The notes under the pieces: model-generated
Databases searched by the model: none
The model's input: only the letters and a program-made list of their open reading frames with translations
What the model was told of the DNA's origin: nothing
Assembly (NCBI GenBank): GCA_021654635.1
Contig: AP025179.1
Span: forward strand, 1,488,001-1,552,000
Source: Mycobacterium kiyosense
GTDB taxonomy: Bacteria > Actinomycetota > Actinomycetes > Mycobacteriales > Mycobacteriaceae
DNA: 64,000 nucleotides
Direction of reading: 5' to 3'
Shown here: positions 19,061 through 27,170 of the stretch, piece by piece
Position numbering within the stretch: the stretch's first letter is position 1
Layout of the letters: each line of letters opens with the position of its first letter
Position numbers and translations under genes: made by a program

Positions 19061-19407
19061 TGGCCACACCGCTGCACCTCAACACCGACCGCGGCGCTGA
19101 CGGGACACCGCGGGTGATCGCCACCGGCGAGATAGACCTGAGCAATATCGCGACATTCACCCGGGCATTGGCGGACGCGGGCGGGGGGACGCGCCGGCCG
19201 ATCACCGTCGATCTCAGTGCGGTCAGATATCTCGACAGTGCCGGCATCAACGCGCTTTTCGATCATGCCGACGCGGTGGACCATCTGCGGGTCATCGTTC
19301 ACCCCCTGCTGGTTCGGGTTCTCACGGTCAGCGGATTCAGCAAGATCGCGACAGTCGAGTCCGCGCCGGCCTCGACCGACGGCGCCTCCGGCTTAGACTC
19401 ACCCTGA
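19060..19407 (+). CDS. STAS-domain anti-anti-sigma factor (anti-sigma factor antagonist)
   Basis: 115 residues. A single STAS domain carries the GEIDLSNIATF strand-helix and the phosphorylation loop VRYLDSAGINALFDHAD, where the Ser in LDSAG (about residue 63) is the expected target. The TAATG junction overlaps the kinase stop by 1 nt, so the two proteins are made together. By family, the unphosphorylated form binds an anti-sigma kinase and frees a sigma factor. Here the PP2C and RsbW-like domains of the upstream protein are the obvious phosphatase and kinase. The sigma factor affected is not encoded in the window. Confidence 0.85.
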   Translation: MATPLHLNTDRGADGTPRVIATGEIDLSNIATFTRALADAGGGTRRPITVDLSAVRYLDSAGINALFDHADAVDHLRVIVHPLLVRVLTVSGFSKIATVESAPASTDGASGLDSP

Positions 19408-19703
19408 CTTTTTGCGCCGCGCGCCCGCGGATCCTGCGCTGGAAGGCGCGGGCGCTGCTGCCGAGCCAATGACATTGTTGGGGCCGGATAGGTCAATGGT
19501 GTGAACTCAGTTCGGTGACCGCGCCGGCGGGGGTGGCCGCGACCAGTGCTTTATGCCCTCGTGCGGGGCGGGGCCGACGATCGGCACGAGCCGTTGCCGG
19601 TGGCCATGCCGCGCCCGGGGGGCTGCTGTGCCACGGGGCGAGCGGAAGAGGCTGCCGCACCTTGTCGCGCTCGGCGACGCTGCCGACACGCCGCGGGCTT
19701 TGC
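19408..19703. other. Non-coding stretch before the sulfate transporter leader
   Basis: About 300 bp of GC-rich sequence with no ORF that I can support on either strand. There is a short T run just after the STAS stop (near 19408) but no clean stem before it, so I do not call a terminator. The only structured part of the gap lies downstream, in the leader peptide region from 19704. Confidence 0.5.
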
Positions 19704-19709
19704 TACGTT
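19704..19709 (+). promoter_or_regulatory. -10 box (TACGTT) for a leaderless leader-peptide transcript
   Basis: TACGTT matches TANNNT and is followed by exactly 6 nt and then the ATG of the cysteine-rich short ORF at 19716. The spacing is that of mycobacterial leaderless transcription, so the sulfate operon mRNA probably begins at that ATG. Confidence 0.55.
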
Positions 19710-19715
19710 TCCGCC

Positions 19716-19772
19716 ATGTATGCGGCAGCCGACGGCGTGGAGTGCGATCCCGCCATGCGTTGTTGTCGCTGA
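19716..19772 (+). CDS. Cysteine-rich leaderless leader peptide (putative cysteine attenuator) of the subI operon
   Basis: The 18-codon ORF MYAAADGVECDPAMRCCR ends in TGA 80 nt before subI. It has three Cys codons, two of them adjacent (TGT TGT) two codons before the stop, and a TANNNT box 6 nt before its ATG. Leaderless polycysteine short ORFs upstream of sulfur-assimilation operons are known in mycobacteria. There, ribosome stalling or slowing at Cys codons, when charged tRNA-Cys is scarce, opens the downstream ribosome site. Position, promoter geometry and Cys codons all fit that model for this sulfate transporter. The peptide sequence itself need not be conserved apart from the Cys codons. 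Confidence 0.6.
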   Translation: MYAAADGVECDPAMRCCR

Positions 19773-19801
19773 AGTTCTGACCCCGATTCTGTTGATTACA
19801 A

Positions 19802-19825
19802 GCACCATTGCGCGGTGTGCGCACC
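19802..19825 (+). promoter_or_regulatory. Candidate mutually exclusive hairpins between the Cys leader and subI
   Basis: CACC at 19803-19806 and CACC at 19822-19825 can each pair with the single GGTG at 19814-19817. Only one of two small hairpins can therefore form at a time. They sit between the leader stop (19772) and the subI ribosome site (GGAAGG near 19842), the place expected for an attenuator switch. Stems are only 4-5 bp, so folding must be tested. Confidence 0.3.
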
Positions 19826-19852
19826 CCGTTACCCAAATCCTGGAAGGCATCG

Positions 19853-20891
19853 ATGTCTGCTGGCACCGACCGCGTGTCCCGTTGGGGACGAGTCGTCGGC
19901 ATGACGGTTGTCGCCGCCGTGGTCGCGGCGTGCGGCGGCGGTGCCAGCGACGCCGTGGGCGGCGACTCGGTCACCGAGGTGAACACCAGCATCACCCTGG
20001 TGGCGTACTCGGTGCCCGAACCCGGTTGGAGTGCGGTGATTTCGGCGTTCAACGCTTCCGAGGAGGGCAAAGGCATTCAGGTGATCACCTCCTACGGCGC
20101 CTCCGGTGACCAGTCCCGCGGCGTTGTCGCGGGTAAGCCGGCCGACATCGTGAACTTCTCGGTGCAACCCGACATAACGCGATTGGTGAAGGCGGGCAAG
20201 GTTTCTGCGGACTGGGACACCGAAGCCAGCAAGGGCATACCCTTCGGTTCGGTAGTGACGTTGGTGGTGCGCAAGGGTAACCCGAAGAACATCCGCGACT
20301 GGGACGACCTGCTGCGCCCGGGGGTGGAGATCATCACCCCCAGCCCGATGAGCTCGGGGTCGGCGAAGTGGAATCTGCTTGCCCCCCTACGCGGTCAAGA
20401 GCGGTGGCGGGCGCAACGTCGCGGCAGGCGTCGACTTCGTCGACCGGTTGGTCCGCGAGCACGTCAAGTTGCGTCCGGGATCCGGCCGGATCGCCACCGA
20501 CGTGTTCGTCGAAGGCAGCGGCGATGTCCTGATCAGCTACGAGAACGAGGCCATCGCCACTGAGCGGCAAGGCTATCCGGTCGAGCACATCAACCCGCCC
20601 CAGACGTTCAAGATCGAGAACCCGGTCGCCGTGGTGAGCAGCAGCACACATCTGCAGGCTGCGACGGCGTTCAAGAACTTCCAGTACAGCGCGGTGGCGC
20701 AACGGTTGTGGGCACGCGCCGGGTTTCGGCCCGTCGATCCCGCCGTCGCCTCGGACTTCCGCGACCAGTTTCCGGTGCCGGTGAAACTGTGGACCATCGC
20801 TGATCTCGGCGGCTGGGGAACGGTCGATCCCGAGCTGTTCGATCGGCACACCGGAAAGATCACCACGCTCTATCTGGAGGCCACCGGATGA
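19853..20891 (+). CDS. subI: SubI, sulfate-binding lipoprotein of a sulfate ABC transporter (one frameshift)
   Basis: Restored length 345 residues. The N-terminal signal has a basic start, a hydrophobic core and the lipobox VVAAC (Cys near residue 23), so the mature protein is anchored outside the cytoplasmic membrane. The periplasmic-binding fold shows sulfate-binding family motifs: GASGDQSR (sulfate loop), PADIVNFS, ITPSPMSSGSAKWNLLAPYA and VLISYENEA. It binds sulfate (or thiosulfate) for CysT/CysW. The frame breaks in the C6 run 20382-20387; with five C the text reads LLAPYAVKSGGG and continues correctly. A sequencing error is likely. The stop overlaps the cysT start by 4 nt. Expression is probably controlled by the Cys leader ORF upstream. 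Confidence 0.88.
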
Positions 20892-21745
20892 CAGCCGCAG
20901 TGTTGACCCCGGAACGTCAGCTACCAGCGCCGCCACCGGTCGCCGCCGCAGACCCCAAGGGCGACAAAGCCGTTCGGGTCGGTGTGGTGACGCTGTGGCT
21001 GTCCATCATCGTGCTGTTACCACTGGCCGCGATTGCCTGGCAGGCATGTGGTGGTGGCTGGCAACACTTCTGGTTGGCGGTCACCTCGCACGCCGCGCTG
21101 GAATCCTTCAAGGTCACGTTGATCATCTCCGTGGTCGTGACCGTGCTCGACGTGGTGTTCGGGGTGTTGGCAGCGTGGATGTTGGTGCGGGACGACTTCG
21201 CCGGGAAGGGGTTGTTGGACGCGATCATCGACCTGCCTTTCGCATTGCCGACCATCGTCACGAGTCTGGTGATGCTGGCCTTATACGGCCCCAGCAGCCC
21301 GGTGGGCCTGCATCTGCAGCACACTCCACCGGGGGTTGCGATGGCGTTGGCGTTCGTGACGATGCCTTTCGTGGTGCGTGCCGTTCAGCCGGTGCTGCGC
21401 GAAATCGATCGCGAGGTAGAGGAGGCCGCGGCCTCGCTGGGTGCAAGTGGCCGAAAGGTTTTCGCCTCGATCGTGCTGCCCGCGCTGCTGCCCGCGGTGT
21501 TGTCCGGTGCGGGGCTGGCGTTTTCGCGGTGCATCGGTGAATTCGGTTCGGTGGTGACGATCGGCGGCGCCGTGCCGGGCAAGACCGAGGTTTCCTCGCA
21601 GTGGATCCGGGCGCTGATCGAGAACGACGACCGTACCGCTGCTGCCGCGATATCGATTGTGCTGCTTTCTATCTCGTTCAGCGCATTGTTGATTCTGCGG
21701 CTTGCGGGCGGGTGGTTCACCAGGCGGCACGAGGATCTCGGGTGA
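20888..21745 (+). CDS. cysT: CysT, sulfate ABC transporter permease
   Basis: 285 residues with about six membrane helices (first near 38-60). The cytoplasmic EAA loop that docks onto the ATPase is visible at about 178-200 (EEAAASLGASGRKVFASIVLP). The block LLDAIIDLPFALPTIV is characteristic of CysT/CysU. The N-terminal 30 residues are Pro/Ala-rich and cytosolic. It forms the channel with CysW and receives sulfate from SubI. ATGA and GTGA overlaps on both sides tie it to subI and cysW. Confidence 0.9.
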   Translation: MTAAVLTPERQLPAPPPVAAADPKGDKAVRVGVVTLWLSIIVLLPLAAIAWQACGGGWQHFWLAVTSHAALESFKVTLIISVVVTVLDVVFGVLAAWMLVRDDFAGKGLLDAIIDLPFALPTIVTSLVMLALYGPSSPVGLHLQHTPPGVAMALAFVTMPFVVRAVQPVLREIDREVEEAAASLGASGRKVFASIVLPALLPAVLSGAGLAFSRCIGEFGSVVTIGGAVPGKTEVSSQWIRALIENDDRTAAAAISIVLLSISFSALLILRLAGGWFTRRHEDLG

Positions 21746-22560
21746 CCTCGTCGAGCGTGGTGCGCCACCTGGTGCGCTGGGTGGCGTCGGGCTACATCGT
21801 GGTGATGCTCGTGGTGCCGGTGTCGCTGATCCTGTACCGGACGTTCCGGCCGGGACTCCATCAATTCTTCGCCTGGATCAGCACACCCGCGGCGATCTCC
21901 GCACTGCAGCTGTCCCTGCTGGTGCTGGCCATCGTAGTGCCGTGCAATGTGGTGTTCGGTGTTCCCACGGCGATACTGCTGGCGCGCAACAAGTTTCGTG
22001 GCAAAGGTGTCTTGCAGTCGGTCATCGACCTGCCGTTCGCGGTTTCGCCGATCATCGTGGGTGTGGCGTTGATCTCGGCGTGGGGATCGGCGGGTGCGCT
22101 CGGATTCATCGAGCGCGACACCGGCGTCAAGATCATCTTCGGCGTTCCCGGCATCGTGCTGGCCAGCATCTTCGTCACCCTGCCGTTCATCGTGCGGGAG
22201 GTGCAGCTGGTGCTGAGCGAGGTGGGCACCGAACAGGAGCAGGCGGCGGTGACCCTGGGTTCGAATGCGTGGCAGACCTTCTGGCGGATCACGCTGCCCT
22301 CGATCCGGTGGGGCCTGACCTATGGCGTGGTGCTGACCGTGGCGCGGGTGCTGGGCGAGTTCGGTGGTGTGGTGATGGTGTCGTCGAACCTGCCGGGCAG
22401 CACGCAGACCCTCACGCTGCTGGTCAACGACCGCTACAACCGCGGGCATGTCTACGGCGCCTACGCGCTGTCGTCGCTGATGATGGCCGTCGCGATCGCG
22501 TTCCTCATCGTCAAGGTGATCCTGCACGTGCGCCGGGCGCGGTCAAACCGCCAGGCCTGA
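21742..22560 (+). CDS. cysW: CysW, sulfate ABC transporter permease
   Basis: 272 residues from the GTG that overlaps the cysT stop by 4 nt (GTGA). An in-frame start at 21601 would lie deep inside cysT and is rejected. About six membrane helices are present; CysW motifs include LQSVIDLPFAVSPIIVG and the EAA loop EQAAVTLGSNAWQTFWRI near residues 168-186. It pairs with CysT. In the usual operon the ATPase gene cysA follows directly. Here the next gene is an unrelated oxidoreductase, so the transporter must borrow an ATPase encoded elsewhere. Confidence 0.9.
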   Translation: MTSSSVVRHLVRWVASGYIVVMLVVPVSLILYRTFRPGLHQFFAWISTPAAISALQLSLLVLAIVVPCNVVFGVPTAILLARNKFRGKGVLQSVIDLPFAVSPIIVGVALISAWGSAGALGFIERDTGVKIIFGVPGIVLASIFVTLPFIVREVQLVLSEVGTEQEQAAVTLGSNAWQTFWRITLPSIRWGLTYGVVLTVARVLGEFGGVVMVSSNLPGSTQTLTLLVNDRYNRGHVYGAYALSSLMMAVAIAFLIVKVILHVRRARSNRQA

Positions 22561-22566
22561 GTTGAG

Positions 22567-22572
22567 TATGGT
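22567..22572 (+). promoter_or_regulatory. Candidate -10 box (TATGGT) for the HpnE-like gene
   Basis: TATGGT matches TANNNT and ends 6 nt before the ATG at 22579. It favours 22579 over the GTG at 22576 as the start and suggests the gene is transcribed separately from cysW. Confidence 0.45.
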
Positions 22573-22578
22573 TCGGTG

Positions 22579-23952
22579 ATGAACGATTCGCCGAACCTGC
22601 ACATCGTCGTCGTGGGCGGCGGTCTGGCGGGCCTTGCTGCCACGGTGTGGCTGGCCGAACTCGGTTACGCGGTCACCTTATTGGAGAGCAACGGCTCGCT
22701 GGGCGGGCGCACCATCGGCCTGACCTCCGGGCACGGTGATGCCATCGAGAACGGTCAGCACGTGTTCGCCGGCTCATACGACTGCGTGTTCCGTTACCTC
22801 GATTCCGTTGGTACCCGGCATCTTTTGCGGTTCCCCGACGAATTCGGGGTGCGCTATCCGGGCGGGCACGTCGAGACGTTCGGTTTGCGGGCCCGTAACG
22901 CGCGCCGCATGCTGCTGGGCCGGGTCCGCGGTCTGGGTCTGCCGGCGTTGCTGAAGGCCGGCCCGGCGTGGGCGCGGCTGGTCCGCGACGTCATCCGGTT
23001 CGACGACGCCCTGGACGACATCACCGTCGACGAGTGGTTCGACCGACTGGGCTTTCCCGCCGAGGTGCGCCGGATCATGCTCAATTCGATGGTGATCGGC
23101 CTGCTCAACGAGCTCCCGCACCTTGCCTCCGCGCACGCCTTCGCGGCCCTGCTGCGTACCGGTGCCGACCGGGTGCGCAGTGGGGGGTCAGCGGCGGCGC
23201 GGATCGGCTATCCGACCGTCGACCTGGAGACGCTGTACCTGCAGGGCGCCCGGCGGGTGATGGACGAACGCGGGGTGGACGTGCGATTGCGCACCCGCGC
23301 GGTGTCGGTGGAGGTGGCCGACGGCCGCGCCAGCGGCGTCCGGTTGGCGGACGGTTCGACGGTGCAGGCCGACGCGGTGGTGCTGGCGGTGCCGTCGTGG
23401 AATCTACGGTCGCTGCTCGACGAGGTGCCGGGCTCCGAAGAGATCCGACTGGCGGCCAAGCAACTCGAGCCCATCCCGATCATGAACGCCTACGTGTTAC
23501 TGGATCGCCCGCTGGGCACCGTCGCGCCATGGGAATCGTTGTTGGACAGCGACATTGGTTGGGTGTTCGACCGCGACCGGATGCACGGGCCGCGCGCCGA
23601 CGGCAACCACCTGTACGCGCTCACCACCTGCGCCGCCTACGACCTGATGCCGCTGAAGAACCGGGAGGTGGGCGAGCGGCTGGTCGCCGCGCTGCGCGCC
23701 AGCTACCCGGCCGCCCGGGACGCCCGGGTGCTCGACGTGACCGTGGTGCCCTGGCCAAAGGCCACTTTCTCGTCCCGGGTCGGCATGTCGACGATCCGCC
23801 CCGGCAACCGCACGGCGCTGCCGAATCTCGCGCTGGCCGGCGACTGGACCCACAACGACTGGCCCACCACCATGGAGGGGGCCGCGCAGAGCGCGGCCCG
23901 CGCGGTCGATCTGGTTCATGCGGCGCTCGGCCCGGCCACGGCCGGGGTCTAA
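22579..23952 (+). CDS. FAD-dependent oxidoreductase, HpnE/hydroxysqualene-dehydroxylase-like
   Basis: 457 residues. An N-terminal Rossmann dinucleotide motif (VVVGGGLAGLAATVWLAELG, 10-29) is followed by the amine-oxidase/desaturase signature LLESNGSLGGRTIG. A C-terminal FAD motif resembles LALAGDWTHNDWPTTMEGAAQSA. The overall pattern, including ENGQHVFAGSYD, matches the HpnE group, which reduces hydroxysqualene to squalene in hopanoid synthesis; related proteins act on carotenoids. The partner genes hpnC, hpnD and shc are not in the window, so the substrate is uncertain. It begins a short same-direction run with an SDR and an acetoacetate-decarboxylase-like gene. Confidence 0.75.
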   Translation: MNDSPNLHIVVVGGGLAGLAATVWLAELGYAVTLLESNGSLGGRTIGLTSGHGDAIENGQHVFAGSYDCVFRYLDSVGTRHLLRFPDEFGVRYPGGHVETFGLRARNARRMLLGRVRGLGLPALLKAGPAWARLVRDVIRFDDALDDITVDEWFDRLGFPAEVRRIMLNSMVIGLLNELPHLASAHAFAALLRTGADRVRSGGSAAARIGYPTVDLETLYLQGARRVMDERGVDVRLRTRAVSVEVADGRASGVRLADGSTVQADAVVLAVPSWNLRSLLDEVPGSEEIRLAAKQLEPIPIMNAYVLLDRPLGTVAPWESLLDSDIGWVFDRDRMHGPRADGNHLYALTTCAAYDLMPLKNREVGERLVAALRASYPAARDARVLDVTVVPWPKATFSSRVGMSTIRPGNRTALPNLALAGDWTHNDWPTTMEGAAQSAARAVDLVHAALGPATAGV

Positions 23953-23955
23953 GGT
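23950..23955 (+). promoter_or_regulatory. Candidate -10 box (TAAGGT) for the SDR gene
   Basis: TAAGGT overlaps the stop codon of the preceding gene and ends 7 nt before the ATG at 23963, again the leaderless spacing. Confidence 0.35.
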
Positions 23956-23962
23956 TTGCGAC

Positions 23963-24811
23963 ATGCCGAAGCTGCGGGGACGACGCGTCGCCATCACCGG
24001 GGGTGCGCAGGGCATCGGCCGCGCGATCGGCGAGGCGCTGATCGCCGCGGGCGCCACGGTGGCCCTCGGTGACGTCCAAGAAGCCGCCGTGCAGCAGACG
24101 GCCGCCGAACTTGGCACGGCGGCAACGGGTTACCGCCTCGACGTAACGGACCCGGCCGGTTTCGAGACGTTCCTGGACCGCTCGGCCGAGGATCTCGGCG
24201 GGCTCGACGTGCTGGTCAACAACGCCGGCATCATGCCGATCGGGCCGTTTCTGCAGGAGAGCCCGAACGTCACCCGTCGCACCCTGGAGATCGACGTCCT
24301 GGGGGTGATGACCGGAACGCGGTTGGCCGGCGCCCGGTTCGCCCGGAGTGGGTCGGGCCACATCGTGAACATCGCCTCGGTGATGGGCACCCTGGCATCG
24401 CCCAACGCGGCCACCTACTGTGCCGCCAAGTACGCGGTGGTCGGTTTCAGCGAGGCGCTGCGCCAGGAGTGGCGGGGCAGCGGGGTCAAGATCTCGGCGA
24501 TCTGCCCGGGCTTCGTGCGCACCGAGCTGATCGCGGGCATGGCCGCGCCGGGGCCGCTGGAACGGTTTCTGGTGGTCGATCCTGAGGCCGTTGCCGCCGC
24601 GGTGGTCACCGAACTGAACCGGGGTGCCTCGCGCACGGTGTTCGTTCCCAAGTTGGTGGGCCTGGTTGCCCGCGGGACCGCCGTCCTGCCGGACCCGCTC
24701 GTCGACGCCGCGTTCCGGTTGTCGGGTGGCAACAAGGTCACCTCAGAGCTGGACCGCGAGAAACGAGCGTCGTACCAGGCGCGTGTCGAAGGCCGAGAGA
24801 TCCAGGAGTAG
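23963..24811 (+). CDS. Short-chain dehydrogenase/reductase
   Basis: 282 residues. The cofactor motif is TGGAQGIG (about 11-18), NNAG is near 82-85, the catalytic Ser lies in IVNIASVMG and the Tyr/Lys pair in YCAAK (about 151-155). The charged residue after strand 2 is Asp (ALGDVQ), which suggests NAD(H) rather than NADP(H), though this is a weak indicator. A C-terminal extension beyond the core ends in ELDREKRASYQARV. The start is taken at 23963; an in-frame start 15 codons earlier falls inside the preceding gene. The substrate is unknown. Confidence 0.85.
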   Translation: MPKLRGRRVAITGGAQGIGRAIGEALIAAGATVALGDVQEAAVQQTAAELGTAATGYRLDVTDPAGFETFLDRSAEDLGGLDVLVNNAGIMPIGPFLQESPNVTRRTLEIDVLGVMTGTRLAGARFARSGSGHIVNIASVMGTLASPNAATYCAAKYAVVGFSEALRQEWRGSGVKISAICPGFVRTELIAGMAAPGPLERFLVVDPEAVAAAVVTELNRGASRTVFVPKLVGLVARGTAVLPDPLVDAAFRLSGGNKVTSELDREKRASYQARVEGREIQE

Positions 24812-24813
24812 GT

Positions 24814-25509
24814 ATGTCGCGTATCGAGTTGACCGGGTTGCGCGGGGTGCCGGAGACCGCGCTGTCCGAGGCCTTGGTCGCCACCTTGCCCGCCAACGCA
24901 GCGCCCGCACCGTGGGAGTGCCGCTGCTCGGCGTTGCTGTGGCTGGGGCGGGGTGGTCGGGCCGCAGCCGCGGCGCTGCCGCCCGCACTGGCCGGTAGCT
25001 CGGCGCTGGCCACGATCGGCGGATTCGTCCGTTACACCGACACGCCGGTCGGTGCCTACGACGAGGTGCTCGGCATGGTCGGCTCCCGCACCGGGCTGCG
25101 GCCGTGGGGAAATGTGGCCTTCATGTCGGTGGATTCGGAGTCCAGCCTGGTCGGGGGCCGCACGAATTGGGCGATGCCCAAGACGCTGGCTCGGTTCGAC
25201 GGCGAGTTGGCCAACGGTCAGGTCATCACCGGCAGCAGCGCCGACCAGCTGTCCTGGACGGTCAGCGCCACTCCGCGGGTGGTGGGCCCGGCCATCCCGC
25301 TCAAGACCAGGGCCAGCGCCCGCCAGCAGTTCGCCGACGGGCGCGTCGGTGACTCGTTGTTGACGTTCGCCGGTCGGGTGCGCCCGGCATTGGTGACCGT
25401 CGGCGTCTCCTCGGCGGGGCCACTGCCGACCTGGCTGCGCCCCGGCCTGCATCTCGGGGCGCTGATCGACCAGGCGGTCTTCACCTTGGGCGAGCCGCGG
25501 TTCAGCTAG
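24814..25509 (+). CDS. Acetoacetate decarboxylase-like family protein
   Basis: 231 residues, soluble. The central part, with YTDTPVGAYDEVLGMVGSRT (about 71-90), GNVAFMSVDSESSLVGGRTNW and AMPKTLARFDGE, has the arrangement of the acetoacetate decarboxylase (ADC) superfamily beta-barrel. The Lys in MPKTLA is a candidate for the Schiff-base residue, but I cannot align it with certainty. It starts 2 nt after the SDR stop and is certainly co-transcribed with it. Members of the superfamily include decarboxylases, aldolases and dehydratases, so the reaction is open. Confidence 0.65.
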   Translation: MSRIELTGLRGVPETALSEALVATLPANAAPAPWECRCSALLWLGRGGRAAAAALPPALAGSSALATIGGFVRYTDTPVGAYDEVLGMVGSRTGLRPWGNVAFMSVDSESSLVGGRTNWAMPKTLARFDGELANGQVITGSSADQLSWTVSATPRVVGPAIPLKTRASARQQFADGRVGDSLLTFAGRVRPALVTVGVSSAGPLPTWLRPGLHLGALIDQAVFTLGEPRFS

Positions 25510-25522
25510 TCGCGACCGCGGA

Positions 25523-27019
25523 CTAGTCCAGTTCGCCGTACTCGTCGAACCAGTGCGCCAGTTTGCCGCGCCGGCTGACGGCCCGCAGCCTGGCTTCGGC
25601 TGCCGCCCGCGTCTTGCTCGTGGTGACGATCAGCAGTTCGTCGCCGGCCGCGATCCGCGTGTCGGGCTCCGGGACGAAGGTGTGGCCATTGCGGATGATC
25701 AGCGTGATGACCGCCGGGTCCGGCAGGCGCAGCTCCAAGATGGTGACGTTGTGCAGGCGCGACGGCCGCTGCACGGTCATGGTCAGCAGTTCCGCGTCGA
25801 GCATGTCCAGCGGGGCGGCCTCGACCTGGATCTCGCGGGTTGCCTCGCGCGATATCAGTCCCAGGATCCGGGCGATCGGGCGCAGGCTGGGGCCCTGGAT
25901 CAGGGTGAAGACCACCACCAGTACGAAAACGATGTTGAGCAGCCGGTGACTGCCCTCCACACCGGCGACGATCGGGAAGGTGGCCAGCACGATCGGGACC
26001 GCGCCACGCAGTCCCGCCCAAGACAGGAAGACCTGGTCGCGCCAGGGGATGCGGAACCAGATCAGTGAGACCACCACCGACAGCGGCCGGGCAACCAGCA
26101 GCAGGACCAGGCCGATGACGATCGCCGGAAAGACGTCCGGCGCCAATTCGTGCGGGTTCACCAGCAGGCCGAGCAGCACGAACAACCCGATCTGCGCCAG
26201 CCAGCCGACGCCTTCGGCGAACGATCGGGTCGCCGACCGGTGTGGCAGGCCGGAGTTGGCCAGTACCACCGCGGCTAGATAGGCGGCGATGAAGCCGCTG
26301 GCGTGGGCGTCGCCGGCGGCAGCGAACGCCATCAAGCCGAGCCCGAAGGTGGCGATCGGGTACAGGCCGGAGGCCGGCAGCGCGATGCGCCGCAGGCCCA
26401 GCGCTCCCAGATAGCCCACCACCAGACCGATCGCCGAACCGCCGAGCAGTTCGTAGACCAAGCCGGTGACGGCACCTTCCGGTTCGAACACGAACGGCAC
26501 CACGCTGAACATGAGCACGAGGATCACGCCGGGGGCGTCGTTGAACCCCGACTCGGCTTCCAGCAGTCCGGCCAGGCGCCGCGGCAGCGGCAACACCCGT
26601 AACACCGAGAACACCGCCGCGGCGTCGGTGGACGACACGATGGCGCCGAGCAGCAGCGCGAGTTGCCATTGGATGCCGAGCAGCAGGTGCGCGCCCACCG
26701 CCGTCACCAGCGTGCTGATCAGCACGCCGAGGGTGGCCAGCGCGCCGGCGGGCGCCAGCACTTTACGGATGTCGCCGAACCGGGTCGTCAGACCGCCCTC
26801 GACGAGAATCACCGCCAGCGCCGCGGTCCCGACGTTGCGGGCCAACAGCGCGTCGTCGAATTTCAGCCCCAGCCCGTCCTCGCCGATCACCACCCCGACC
26901 ATCAGGTAGAGCAGCAGGCTGGGGAAGCCCACCACGGTGGCCACCCGGGTACCGACAATGCTGGCCAGCAGCACGAGGCCACCGATCGACACGATCAGGT
27001 ACAGCTGTTCCAGGGTCAT
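25523..27019 (-). CDS. K+(Na+)/H+ antiporter of the CPA1/CvrA type with a C-terminal RCK_C (TrkA_C) domain
   Basis: 498 residues: about twelve membrane helices (residues 5-385), including the helix-break region AIVSSTDAAAVFSVLR (about 126-141) and GFNDAPGVIL with the transport Asp. A cytosolic TrkA_C domain occupies about 400-485 (TILELRLPDPAVITLIIRNG; AGDELLIVTTS). By family it exchanges K+ or Na+ for protons at the cytoplasmic membrane, with nucleotide or pH control through the TrkA_C domain. It is divergent from a TrkA-type gene 151 bp away, which suggests joint K+ homeostasis. The 3' end is convergent with the ADC-like gene, 13 bp apart. Confidence 0.85.
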   Translation of the reverse strand: MTLEQLYLIVSIGGLVLLASIVGTRVATVVGFPSLLLYLMVGVVIGEDGLGLKFDDALLARNVGTAALAVILVEGGLTTRFGDIRKVLAPAGALATLGVLISTLVTAVGAHLLLGIQWQLALLLGAIVSSTDAAAVFSVLRVLPLPRRLAGLLEAESGFNDAPGVILVLMFSVVPFVFEPEGAVTGLVYELLGGSAIGLVVGYLGALGLRRIALPASGLYPIATFGLGLMAFAAAGDAHASGFIAAYLAAVVLANSGLPHRSATRSFAEGVGWLAQIGLFVLLGLLVNPHELAPDVFPAIVIGLVLLLVARPLSVVVSLIWFRIPWRDQVFLSWAGLRGAVPIVLATFPIVAGVEGSHRLLNIVFVLVVVFTLIQGPSLRPIARILGLISREATREIQVEAAPLDMLDAELLTMTVQRPSRLHNVTILELRLPDPAVITLIIRNGHTFVPEPDTRIAAGDELLIVTTSKTRAAAEARLRAVSRRGKLAHWFDEYGELD

Positions 27020-27170
27020 TCTTTCCCGTTCGACATGAGCAGCGGTTACCGCGGTTTGCCAGGTGAGGGTGCCGATTTCGGCGTCTTGTCAGTAAATCAG
27101 CCCGGACCGAGTGGTCGCTCGGCGCACAGCGGGCACAGCCGAGCTGCTGCCGATACGCAAAGATGATCAC

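Noticed and set aside
19507..20076. 189-codon open frame on the minus strand over the leader and subI start
   Set aside because: Low-complexity text, antisense to subI, no ribosome site; the plus-strand leader and subI explain the region.
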